45,849 bases of DNA, taken from CAYTCZ01 sp964436315. Lineage in GTDB: Bacteria; Actinomycetota; Thermoleophilia; Gaiellales; Gaiellaceae. The position numbers and the translations under genes were made by a program. Below are positions 15,778 through 24,130 of the stretch, piece after piece. Every line of letters starts with the position of its first letter. Position 1 is the first letter of the stretch. The notes under the pieces are model-generated. The model did not search any database. It was not told the origin of the DNA and saw only the letters and a program-made list of their open reading frames with translations. Where the stretch lies: NCBI GenBank assembly GCA_964436315.1, contig CAYTCZ010000013.1, positions 1 through 45,849 of the forward strand, written 5' to 3'.

Positions 15778-17465
15778 GTGACAAACTGGCCAACCGGCGA
15801 ATTCGTCTTGTCATCGCCCTGTTTGCGATCGCGTTCGCGGTCGCCCTAGCTCGTGCCGGCTGGCTGCAGGCCGTTCGGGCGCCGGATCTCGATCAGCTAG
15901 CCCTCCAGCAACATCGCGAGAAGGTGCCGCTGCCTGCGAGGCGCGGAACGCTCTACGATCGAAACGGCGTCGAACTCGCGGTGGGAAGGCACGCAGTAAC
16001 TGTTTTCGCGAACCCCAAACAGGTTCAAGATCCTCTCGAGGTCGCAGAGGCCGTGGCCGAAACGCTCGATCTCGACCCAGACTGGATCCTGGATCAGCTC
16101 TCAGACCGGTCCAAGGGGTTCGTGTATCTGGCGAGAAAGGCCGATCCCGCTCAGGCGGCTGCGCTCGAGGCGCTCGAGCTCGCCGGAGTGGACTTCTACC
16201 CCGAGGAACGTCGGGAGTACCCACAGGGGACCGTTGCTTCTGAGATTGTCGGCTACGCCGGTCTCGACAACGAAGGGCTCGCCGGCTTGGAGACCTCGTT
16301 GGACAAGCTGCTCAATGGCGCGGACGGCGAGAAGACGATCACGCGAGATCCGTTCGGACGCACTCTCAACGTGGTCGAGTCGCGGCCGGCCCAGCCGGGG
16401 AAAGACGTCTACCTGACGATCGATCACCTTCTTCAGGCCCAAGTCGAGCGCATCATGCGACGGACGCGCGAGAAAACGAGGGCGACCGCGGCGACCGCAG
16501 TCGTGATGGATACGCGGACGGGCGGGATTCTGGCCATGGCTGTTGAGCCGGGATTCGATGCGAACGACTTCCATCTCCTCAACAAAGAACAGCTTCGAAA
16601 CCGGGCGGTGACCGATACCTACGAGCCCGGCTCGACCTTCAAGGTCGTCACCGTCGCTGCGGAGCTGGAACGAGGCGACGTCAAGCCCGACACGCTCTTC
16701 ACCCTGCCACCGCAGATCCAGGTCGCCGACCGCGTGATCAAGGAGCACAACTCGCGAGGCACACAGACGATGTCTGTACGCCAAATCATCTCGGACTCAT
16801 CGAACATCGGCACCGTGACGCTCGCTCTTCGTCTCGGAAAGAAGCGGCTGTACAACTGGATTCGACGATTCGGCTTTGGCGAAAAGACCGGAATCGAGTT
16901 TCCAGGTGAGACGACGGGAATTGTCGCCACACCCGATCAATGGTCCGGATCGACGATCGGCACGATGCCGATCGGCCACGGGATCGCCGTCACGCCGGTG
17001 CAGATGGTTGCGGCATACGGAGCAATCGCGAACCGCGGACTCTGGACGAAGCCTCACCTTGTCGATCGCGTCGATAACGGCAAGAAGGTTCACCCGAAGC
17101 GCGAACGGATCCTCTCGAAGAAGACCGCCGATCAGCTTCGGCAGATGCTCAGAGGCGTGGTGCGCACTGGAACAGGAACCCGGGCCCACGTGCCCGGTTA
17201 CAAGATTGCGGGAAAGACGGGCACCGCAGCCAAGCCCGATCCAATCCGCGGGGGCTATTCGACGTCCAATTACGTCGCGTCGTTCGTCGGGTTCGTACCG
17301 GCCAGTCGGCCGCGGTTGGTGATCTCGGTGGCTGTGGATGAGCCGAGGACGGCGATCTGGGGTGGGACGGTCGCCGCGCCGGCATTTGCTGAGGTGGCCG
17401 AGTTTGCGCTTCAGTACCTCGAAGTCCCACCTGACAACGCCATCGAACTCCAGGCAGCCAGCTGA
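15774..17465 (+). CDS. ftsI: Septal peptidoglycan transpeptidase FtsI (class B PBP)
   Basis: The 563-residue protein has one N-terminal membrane anchor (about 10-30) and the PBP dimerisation region with RRGTLYDRNG (57-65). The transpeptidase domain has active-site Ser287 (STFK, 287-290), the SSN motif (342-344) and KTG (481-483). It cross-links septal peptidoglycan outside the membrane, paired with FtsW. There is no PASTA domain. The start is a TTG overlapping the ftsL stop by four bases, which places the charged MSDKLANRRIR segment before the membrane helix as expected. A 273-base gap follows before murE, the only long gap in the run from mraZ to murB. Confidence 0.93.
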   Translation: MSDKLANRRIRLVIALFAIAFAVALARAGWLQAVRAPDLDQLALQQHREKVPLPARRGTLYDRNGVELAVGRHAVTVFANPKQVQDPLEVAEAVAETLDLDPDWILDQLSDRSKGFVYLARKADPAQAAALEALELAGVDFYPEERREYPQGTVASEIVGYAGLDNEGLAGLETSLDKLLNGADGEKTITRDPFGRTLNVVESRPAQPGKDVYLTIDHLLQAQVERIMRRTREKTRATAATAVVMDTRTGGILAMAVEPGFDANDFHLLNKEQLRNRAVTDTYEPGSTFKVVTVAAELERGDVKPDTLFTLPPQIQVADRVIKEHNSRGTQTMSVRQIISDSSNIGTVTLALRLGKKRLYNWIRRFGFGEKTGIEFPGETTGIVATPDQWSGSTIGTMPIGHGIAVTPVQMVAAYGAIANRGLWTKPHLVDRVDNGKKVHPKRERILSKKTADQLRQMLRGVVRTGTGTRAHVPGYKIAGKTGTAAKPDPIRGGYSTSNYVASFVGFVPASRPRLVISVAVDEPRTAIWGGTVAAPAFAEVAEFALQYLEVPPDNAIELQAAS

Positions 17466-17738
17466 CTAATTGGGGCCACCCCGGACCACCACCCATCTCC
17501 GAACATAGCGCAGAAATCCGCACGGGTGTCACGCTGAGTGTGTCGGTTGTGTGTAGAAAGGACGTGGTTCAACGGTCGCGTGTGCCGGCCCGTTCGAACT
17601 CGCGCGGTGGAGGGCCATTTCACCTTGCCTCGTCGGTGGCGCCGGGGCGCTCAACCGGATCGTCCGGGAGCGAGGCCAATAGTGCCTGCAAAACAGCTAC
17701 TTCCGGCAGCCGCAAGTGAGCCGGGCAAGGAGGGCCGG
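17466..17738 (+). other. Structured 273-base gap, possible murE leader RNA
   Basis: The frames here have no family resemblance. Visible structure: CGCTC (17648-17652)-AA-CCGGA (17655-17659)-TCG loop-TCCGG (17663-17667)-GAGCG (17668-17672), a 10-bp stem with an AA bulge. A CCGGC/GCCGG hairpin lies at 17703-17724. CCTTGCC (17623-17629) is fully complementary to GGCAAGG (17724-17730), which overlaps the murE ribosome site. This could be a regulatory leader; it could also be a remnant or an internal promoter region. No convincing terminator or promoter is seen. Confidence 0.35.
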
Positions 17739-19217
17739 TTGGTAGAATCGAGCGCCATCCAGCTGGAGATTCTGAGCAAGGCCGTCCGGCCCCTGCGAAC
17801 GGTCAACGCCGCTCCCGTGGAGGTTCGAGACCTCGCCTACGACGTCAGCCAGGTCACCCCGGGAGCGCTGTTTGCATGCGTTCGCGGACTCAAGTCGGAT
17901 GGCCATGCGTTTGCAGCCGAGGCCGTCGAGCAAGGTGCGGTCGCGTTGCTCGTGGCCGACCGAGTCGATCTCGCCGTCCCGCAACTCGTCGTGGACGACG
18001 TGCGAGAAGCCATGGCGCTCGCCGCAGACGCGTTTTTTGGCTACCCGACTCGTGAGCTTTCGGTCGCAGGCGTCACAGGCACGAACGGAAAGACGACAAC
18101 CTCATTTCTGCTTTACGCGATGCTTGCTGCTGCCGGCCGCCGCCCCGGCTTGCTCGGAACGATCGAGTGTCGGATCGGTGGAGAACGGCGCGCGGTAACT
18201 CGGACGACGCCCGAGGCGATCGACCTTCAACGCACGTTCCGTGAAATGCTCGACGCGGGCGACCGGAGCTGCGCGATGGAGGCTTCTTCGCATGGGGCCG
18301 ACCTGGGCCGACTGGTCGGAGTCCGGTTTGCCGTCTTGGTATTCACGAATCTGACTCAGGATCACCTGGACTATCACGGTACTATCGAGGAGTACTTCCA
18401 AGCCAAACGCCGGCTGTTCGTCGACCCGGGGAGCGGGGGTCTCGGCGCCGCGGCGGTCAACGTCGGTGACGAGTATGGGCGACGGCTGGCGCGCGAACTC
18501 GAGGATTCAGACAGGAGGCTACTCACCTTCGGACTTTCGCCGGATGCCGAAATCACCGCTGAGGATCTCGAGGTGACTGGGAGGGGATTCCGGTTCAGGG
18601 TCGCCGACCTCATGATCGAGAGTCGTCTTCGCGGCCATTTCAACGTTGAGAATGTCTTGGGCGCGATCGCCGCAGGTCGATTACTCGATATTCCGTCTGA
18701 ATGTATTCAGACGGGCATTCGACATGTCACCGGCATTCCGGGCCGGTTCGAGGCGGTTGACGAGGACCAACCGTTCGCCGTGCTCGTCGACTATGCGCAC
18801 ACGCCGGAGGCGTTGGAGAACGTGCTTCGTGAAGCCCGGGCGATCACCAGAGGTCGACTGATTTGCGTCTTCGGCTGCGGCGGAGACCGTGACCGCGGGA
18901 AGCGACCACAAATGGGGGAGATCGCGTCGCGTCTTGCGGACGCCGTGGTCGTCACCTCCGATAACCCGCGAACCGAAAATCCCGACGACATCATCGCCGA
19001 GATCCTCTCGGGAATCGACCGGGAGGTCGAGGTGGACTCCGATCGCACTTCGGCGATCGAGCGCGCCGTTCAGCTGGCGGAGGATGGCGACGCTGTCGTC
19101 ATCGCCGGAAAGGGGCACGAGCAGGGCCAGGAGTTCGCCAACCATGTGGTGCCCTTCGACGATCGCGACGTGGCTCGAGATGCCCTCCGCAAACGGACGG
19201 CCGGAGCCACGGCGTAG
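17739..19217 (+). CDS. murE: UDP-MurNAc-tripeptide synthetase MurE (meso-DAP type)
   Basis: This 492-residue Mur ligase adds the third residue to UDP-MurNAc-L-Ala-D-Glu. The ATP loop is VTGTNGKTTTSF. The NLTQDHLDYHGTIEEYFQAK segment holds the lysine that is carbamoylated in the family. SDNPRTENP carries the DNPR signature that selects meso-diaminopimelate over lysine. The start is set by a near-perfect AAGGAGG (17727-17733) five bases before the TTG at 17739; the open frame reaches back to 17538 but those residues match nothing. The gap to murF is 7 bases. Confidence 0.95.
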   Translation: MVESSAIQLEILSKAVRPLRTVNAAPVEVRDLAYDVSQVTPGALFACVRGLKSDGHAFAAEAVEQGAVALLVADRVDLAVPQLVVDDVREAMALAADAFFGYPTRELSVAGVTGTNGKTTTSFLLYAMLAAAGRRPGLLGTIECRIGGERRAVTRTTPEAIDLQRTFREMLDAGDRSCAMEASSHGADLGRLVGVRFAVLVFTNLTQDHLDYHGTIEEYFQAKRRLFVDPGSGGLGAAAVNVGDEYGRRLARELEDSDRRLLTFGLSPDAEITAEDLEVTGRGFRFRVADLMIESRLRGHFNVENVLGAIAAGRLLDIPSECIQTGIRHVTGIPGRFEAVDEDQPFAVLVDYAHTPEALENVLREARAITRGRLICVFGCGGDRDRGKRPQMGEIASRLADAVVVTSDNPRTENPDDIIAEILSGIDREVEVDSDRTSAIERAVQLAEDGDAVVIAGKGHEQGQEFANHVVPFDDRDVARDALRKRTAGATA

Positions 19218-19224
19218 CGGGCAC

Positions 19225-20532
19225 ATGATTCCGCTTCCGGTCGAGGAGGTCGATGGACTCGAACTCGGTGTCCTGGAGGTCAAAGAGGGCGTCGAGTGGT
19301 TCGAAGGGCTGGCCGTCGATTCCCGCCGCGTGGTCGAGGGCGATCTCTTCGTCGCGGTCGGCCTTGGCGAGAGCTATCTAGGGGACGCCCTGGAGAACGG
19401 TGCGGCCGGCACCTTGGTGCCATGGGACTCCTTCGGGGCGATGGCAGCCCTCGGGGCAGCGGTTCGCGTCCGAAGCTCGGCCAAGATCGTCGGAATCACA
19501 GGATCGACAGGGAAGACGTCGACCAAGGACATCCTCGGTGCGCTCTGTCGACCACACGCTCGGACGGTTGCTGCTGAAGAGAGCTACAACAACGAGATCG
19601 GCGTCCCTCTCACGTTGGCCCGCATCGAGGAAGACACCGACATCGTCGTGCTCGAGATGGCGATGCGTGGCGTGGGGCAGATCGCTGATCTCTCGGAGAT
19701 GGCGCGGCCGCAGGTGGGTGTCATCACGAGCATCGGGCCGGCACATCTCGAACTTCTGGGGACCGTCGAGGAGATCGCCAAGGCGAAAGCCGAACTCCTC
19801 GCGCATTTGCCGCCGGACGGCGCGGCAGTCATCCCTGCGGACGAGCGACTTCTCGACCGACACCTGCGCCCGGATCTCCGCGTCACTCGGTTTGGCACGG
19901 GTGGCGATATCGTCCTCCGGGATTTCCAACCGAGCAAGAACCGATCTGCGCTCACCGTGGATGCGTACGGTCGTAGCTTGAATCTCGAATTCAACTTCAC
20001 CGCCCGCCATAACGCCGTGAACGCGCTTGCCGCGATTGGCGCCTACCACGCGCTGGGCCTCCCCCTCGAGAACCTCCAAGCGGGCGCGCTCGACGTTGTG
20101 CTCTCTCGCTGGCGGGAGGAGGAAATCGAGTTGCCAGGGGGTACCCTCCTCCTGAACGACTGCTACAACGCAAACCCGATGTCCATGCACGCTGCGCTCG
20201 TCCATCTAAAGGAGCGGGCCGGCGATCGCACCCGCATCGCGGTGCTGGGTGAGATGGCCGAACTGGGACCTGAAGGGCCCGCCTATCACGTCGCCATCGG
20301 CGAGGCGGCTGCGAGAACTGGAGTCAACGTGCTCATTGCGGTGGGAGAACTCGGCCGCTACTACCTCGAAGGATCCGGAGAAGCGGTCGACGGGTACTGG
20401 GTGTCCGATGCCGTACAGGCGATAGCAATCGTCCGTGAGCGCATCGAGGCCGGCGACTGCGTCCTCGTCAAGGGATCGCGCGCCGTCGGTCTTGAGGTCG
20501 TGGGAGATGCACTTGGAGGTGCGCCTGCGTAG
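19225..20532 (+). CDS. murF: UDP-MurNAc-pentapeptide synthetase MurF
   Basis: The 435-residue ligase attaches D-Ala-D-Ala to UDP-MurNAc-tripeptide, the last cytoplasmic nucleotide step. It has an N-terminal UDP-binding region with LAVDSRRVVEGDLFVA, the ATP loop VGITGSTGKTSTKD, YNNEIGVPLTL, and the central-domain segment SIGPAHLELLG...AKAEL. The C-terminal domain has NDCYNANPMSMHAAL. The ATG at 19225 begins seven bases after the murE stop and gives the normal family length. No ddl gene is in the cluster, so D-Ala-D-Ala ligase must be encoded elsewhere. Confidence 0.95.
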   Translation: MIPLPVEEVDGLELGVLEVKEGVEWFEGLAVDSRRVVEGDLFVAVGLGESYLGDALENGAAGTLVPWDSFGAMAALGAAVRVRSSAKIVGITGSTGKTSTKDILGALCRPHARTVAAEESYNNEIGVPLTLARIEEDTDIVVLEMAMRGVGQIADLSEMARPQVGVITSIGPAHLELLGTVEEIAKAKAELLAHLPPDGAAVIPADERLLDRHLRPDLRVTRFGTGGDIVLRDFQPSKNRSALTVDAYGRSLNLEFNFTARHNAVNALAAIGAYHALGLPLENLQAGALDVVLSRWREEEIELPGGTLLLNDCYNANPMSMHAALVHLKERAGDRTRIAVLGEMAELGPEGPAYHVAIGEAAARTGVNVLIAVGELGRYYLEGSGEAVDGYWVSDAVQAIAIVRERIEAGDCVLVKGSRAVGLEVVGDALGGAPA

Positions 20533-20557
20533 CGGGAGCGCACTGGGCTGCTAGTCG

Positions 20558-21568
20558 ATGGTCGAAGTCCTCCTTGCCGGAATCTTCGCGATGGTGATCG
20601 CGCTCTTTCTCGGACCGAAGTTCATCGAGTTCCTGCGACGCAACGAGGTCGGTCAGTTCATTCGCGAAGAAGGCCCGACCGGACACCGAGTGAAGCAGGG
20701 AACGCCAACTCTCGGAGGTCTCCTGATCATGGGCTCGATGGCGATCCCGTTCCTCCTTTTCTCCAGTCGTACCGTCGAGGCCCTCACGGTGTTCTTCGTG
20801 ACGCTCTCGTGTGCCGCCCTCGGCTTCGCGGACGACTGGATGAAGATCACTCGGAAGCGCTCGCTGGGCCTCTCGGGCCGATGGAAGCTCGTTCTTCTCG
20901 GTCTGATCACCGTGGTCGTCGGCGTTGTCGTGACGAACCTCGACTACAAGACCAGCGTCTATCTCCCGTTGATCGACGTAAACGTCCCACTCAGTTATGC
21001 GTGGTACGGCCTCCTCTTCATCATGATCGCCGGCGCCGCGAACGGTGTGAATCTGACCGACGGGCTCGACGGCCTCGCGTCGGGGACGGCCGCATTTTCG
21101 CTGCTCACCTACACCGCCATGGCGGTGGTGGCATTCATCGTCGGTCAGCGGACCGGGACCGAACGGGCGGCCGATCTCGACCTCGCGATCTTGGGAGCCA
21201 GTCTGATCGGGGCCACGATTGGGTTCCTCTGGTACAACTCGTTTCCGGCCCAGGTATTCATGGGGGACACGGGCTCGATGGCGCTCGGAGGGGCACTCGC
21301 GGCTTTCGCGATCATGACCAAGACCGAGGTGCTCCTGATCTTCATCGGTGGAGTCTTCCTCATCGAGGCCCTCTCGGTGATGATCCAGGTGCTCTTCTTC
21401 AAGTGGCGAGGAAAGCGCGTTCTCCTCATGGCGCCGATCCATCACCACTTCGAGATGAAGGCGTGGTCGGAGACACGAATCATGATCCGTTTCTGGATCG
21501 CGGCTGCCATCCTCTGTGCGGCTGCGTTCGTGCTCTACTACCGCGACTTCTCGAAGTTCGCGTCTTGA
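20558..21568 (+). CDS. mraY: Phospho-MurNAc-pentapeptide translocase MraY
   Basis: The 336-residue integral membrane enzyme transfers phospho-MurNAc-pentapeptide to undecaprenyl phosphate, making lipid I. About ten hydrophobic helices are visible. Signature segments include the N-terminal KQGTPTLGGL, the catalytic ALGFADDWMK aspartates, NGVNLTDGLDGLASG, FMGDTGSMALGG and the cytoplasmic MAPIHHHFEMKAWSE histidine cluster. All are conserved in MraY. It starts at ATG 25 bases after murF. A 61-base gap with a small hairpin separates it from murD. Confidence 0.95.
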   Translation: MVEVLLAGIFAMVIALFLGPKFIEFLRRNEVGQFIREEGPTGHRVKQGTPTLGGLLIMGSMAIPFLLFSSRTVEALTVFFVTLSCAALGFADDWMKITRKRSLGLSGRWKLVLLGLITVVVGVVVTNLDYKTSVYLPLIDVNVPLSYAWYGLLFIMIAGAANGVNLTDGLDGLASGTAAFSLLTYTAMAVVAFIVGQRTGTERAADLDLAILGASLIGATIGFLWYNSFPAQVFMGDTGSMALGGALAAFAIMTKTEVLLIFIGGVFLIEALSVMIQVLFFKWRGKRVLLMAPIHHHFEMKAWSETRIMIRFWIAAAILCAAAFVLYYRDFSKFAS

Positions 21569-21572
21569 GGCT

Positions 21573-21587
21573 CGCCAACCGTTGGCG
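21573..21587. other. Small hairpin between mraY and murD
   Basis: CGCCAA (21573-21578), loop CCG, TTGGCG (21582-21587) is a perfect 6-bp stem five bases after the mraY stop. It is too short and lacks a T-run, so it may only stabilise or slow transcription. The rest of the gap shows nothing. Confidence 0.25.
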
Positions 21588-21629
21588 CGCTCATGTGTCG
21601 GTCGTTGACGGCGTCGTCGGGCGGTAGCG

Positions 21630-22913
21630 GTGGCTCCGACTCGAAACAGTGAGTTCGAGCCTCATCAGGCTCTTACTCGAGTGCTCGTCGTGGGTCTCGC
21701 TCGTTCCGGGCAGGCCGCCTCACTCGCCCTCGCCCGACGAGGCGTACGCGTACGCGCCTACGACGAGAACGAGGGGTGCGAAGTCGGGAGGCTTCAGCGG
21801 TCCGATGTCGAAGTACATCTCGGCGCACCAGAGCCGGCGCTGGTGGATGGGATTGACGTGTTGGTGAAGAGTCCAGGAGTTCCAACTGAGAACCCGATCG
21901 TCCGGGAGGCTCGGCTCCGGGAGATGCCCCTCTGGAGCGAGGTCGAACTGGCGGTACATCTCTTCGACAATCCGATTCTCGGAGTCACCGGCACGAACGG
22001 AAAGACGACCACCACCGAGCTTCTCGGCCACATGTTCCGGGCTGCGGGGAGGCCTGTCTCGGTCGCCGGAAACGTCGGAGCTCCTCTCACCGGTCTTGAT
22101 GGGAGCCTGGCATCCGACGAGTGGATCGTCTGCGAGCTCTCGAGCTTTCAACTCGAGGACATCGTCAGCTTCCGCCCGCCGGTCGCGGTATGCCTGAACA
22201 TCACGCCAGACCATCTCGATCGCCATGCGACATTCACCGCCTACCGCGACGCGAAGCTGCGGATCTTCGAGAACCAACGCGACGGGGACGTAGCCGTCGT
22301 CCCGACCGAGTTCGGTCCGATTCCGGGGCGAGGCCTGAAGGTTGAGTTCTCCGCCGCCGATGTGCTTCCGGCTGAGCCGCTCATCCCGGGCGCTCACAAT
22401 CGTGAGAACGCTGCCGCAGCGGTCGCCGCCGCGCGGGCAGCAGGGATCCCCGATGGATTCATCGGGGATGCGCTCGGCACTTTCCCGGGGGTTCGGCACC
22501 GGCTGGAACTCGTTCGAGAGATCAACGGCGTCAAGTACGTAAACGATTCGAAGGCGACGAACCCCGAGGCCGCAGAGCAGGCTCTCTCCGCGTTCACTGC
22601 AGGACTCCGTGTGATCCTCGGCGGAAGTCGGAAAGGCACCTCGTTCGATGGACTTGCGCAGGCAGCGGCGGACTGTGGAGTTGAGAAGGCATACCTCGTC
22701 GGCGAGGCGGCAGACGAGATCGGCGATGCGCTCGACGCCGCGGGCGTTCCGTTCACCCAGTCTGGGCACCTCGAGGCGGCGCTCGAGGCGGCTGCAAGGG
22801 ACGCGCGCCCCGGCCAGGTAGTTCTTCTTTCGCCAGCCTGCGCCAGCTTCGATCAGTTCAAGGATTTCGAAGAGCGCGGGGAACGCTTCCGAGAGCTGGT
22901 GGGACTCCTGTGA
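21630..22913 (+). CDS. murD: UDP-MurNAc-alanine-D-glutamate ligase MurD
   Basis: The 427-residue ligase adds D-Glu to UDP-MurNAc-L-Ala. It shows the N-terminal Rossmann segment RVLVVGLARSGQAASLAL, DVLVKSPGVP, and the ATP loop LGVTGTNGKTTTTELL. It also has CELSSFQLED, NITPDHLDRHATFTAYRDAK with the metal/carbamate-site residues, and the C-terminal NDSKATNPEAAEQAL, LGGSRKGTSFDGL and LSPACASFDQF. GTG 21630 is the first start after the gap; it puts 16 residues before the Rossmann strand. The stop overlaps the ftsW start by four bases (GTGA). Confidence 0.95.
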   Translation: MAPTRNSEFEPHQALTRVLVVGLARSGQAASLALARRGVRVRAYDENEGCEVGRLQRSDVEVHLGAPEPALVDGIDVLVKSPGVPTENPIVREARLREMPLWSEVELAVHLFDNPILGVTGTNGKTTTTELLGHMFRAAGRPVSVAGNVGAPLTGLDGSLASDEWIVCELSSFQLEDIVSFRPPVAVCLNITPDHLDRHATFTAYRDAKLRIFENQRDGDVAVVPTEFGPIPGRGLKVEFSAADVLPAEPLIPGAHNRENAAAAVAAARAAGIPDGFIGDALGTFPGVRHRLELVREINGVKYVNDSKATNPEAAEQALSAFTAGLRVILGGSRKGTSFDGLAQAAADCGVEKAYLVGEAADEIGDALDAAGVPFTQSGHLEAALEAAARDARPGQVVLLSPACASFDQFKDFEERGERFRELVGLL

Positions 22914-24130
22914 GAAAGGCGGAGCGCGGGCAGCTTGAGTATCACCTGCTGATTTTCGTCGCGCTCGCGCTTGTCGCGTTCGGGATTGTCATGGTCTACA
23001 GCGCGAGTTCGGCGAGAGCGTTGGTCGCGGAGGGCGATCCGGCGTTCTTCGTGAAACGACAAGCAATCTTCGCCGGCCTCGGTCTCTTGTTGCTTGTCGT
23101 GTTCTCGCGGCTCGACTTCAGAATCTGGCGTCACCTCTCGGTCCCGTTACTGGCGTCGAGCTTCGTCGTGCTCGTCGCGGTGCTGGTCATGGGTACGAGC
23201 GTCAACGGTGCGCGCCGTTGGATCTCGTTCGGGCTGATCGAGTTCCAACCGTCCGAGCTGGCCAAGCTCGCCCTCGCGCTCTGGGTGGCCGTTGTGCTGA
23301 CCAAGCGCGGTGCGCCGCAGACAGTAAAGGAGTTTCTGAAGCCGATCGGACTCGTTGTCGGGACCGCTGGATTGCTGATTCTCTTGGAGCCAGATCTCGG
23401 AACGGTCGTCGCAATCGTGGTGATGGTCGGCGCGATGCTCGTCGCTGCCGGCACGCGGCTGCGTGTTCTGGCCGGCGTCTCCGTTGTGGTCGCTCTCGTC
23501 GCGGTGGTTGCCATCTGGATCGCGCCGTACCGACGTGAACGCCTCTTCTCGTTTCTCGATCCCTGGGCCGACGCGCAGGACGGCGGATTTCAAATCGTTC
23601 AGGCGATGCTCGCGCTGGGGTCCGGCGGCCTGACCGGCGTCGGCGTAGGGGAGAGCGTCCAGAAGATCTACTACCTTCCCGAGGCATCGACCGACATGAT
23701 CTTCGCGATCATCGGAGAGGAGCTCGGGCTCCTCGGTGCTGCGGCAGTGATCCTTGCTTACGTCCTGCTGGGATACGCGGGCTTCCACGTTGCGCTCGCG
23801 AGCCGTGACCCGTTTGGGAAACAGCTCGCAGTAGGCCTGACGGCCCTCATCTGCGGTCAAGCCGCCGTCAACCTCAGCGCCGTGATGGGTCTCGCACCAC
23901 TGACCGGAATCCCGCTGCCACTCGTGTCGTACGGGGGATCGAGCGTCCTCGTGACCCTCGCCGCGGTGGGCATCCTCCTTAACATCGCAGTGAACCATGG
24001 AGCCCAGGTCGAACCAGCTCGTGTGCCTGATCGCCGCCGGCGGAACCGTCGGGCACGTCGCCCCGTCTCTAGCCGTGGCCGAGATCTTGAGCGCTCGAGG
24101 CCACCACGTCACCTTCGCCGGGCCTCGTAA
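22910..24130 (+). CDS. ftsW: Septal peptidoglycan polymerase FtsW (SEDS family)
   Basis: This 406-residue SEDS glycosyltransferase polymerises lipid II at the septum with FtsI. It has about ten membrane helices and family motifs GIVMVYSASS, NGARRWISFG, FQPSELAKLAL, the catalytic-region LEPDLGT, IGEELGLLG and the late PLVSYGGSSVL. After the last helix the frame stays open into murG for 134 bases, adding residues 363-406, a tail with 16 arginines. That tail is out of frame with murG, so it is either a real basic cytoplasmic tail or a consequence of murG codons. GTG start overlapping the murD stop. Confidence 0.93.
   Translation: MRKAERGQLEYHLLIFVALALVAFGIVMVYSASSARALVAEGDPAFFVKRQAIFAGLGLLLLVVFSRLDFRIWRHLSVPLLASSFVVLVAVLVMGTSVNGARRWISFGLIEFQPSELAKLALALWVAVVLTKRGAPQTVKEFLKPIGLVVGTAGLLILLEPDLGTVVAIVVMVGAMLVAAGTRLRVLAGVSVVVALVAVVAIWIAPYRRERLFSFLDPWADAQDGGFQIVQAMLALGSGGLTGVGVGESVQKIYYLPEASTDMIFAIIGEELGLLGAAAVILAYVLLGYAGFHVALASRDPFGKQLAVGLTALICGQAAVNLSAVMGLAPLTGIPLPLVSYGGSSVLVTLAAVGILLNIAVNHGAQVEPARVPDRRRRNRRARRPVSSRGRDLERSRPPRHLRRAS

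Noticed and set aside
17585..17615. tRNA-like GTTCGAACTC in the ftsI-murE gap
   Set aside because: It resembles a T-loop, but no acceptor or anticodon stem can be paired around it.
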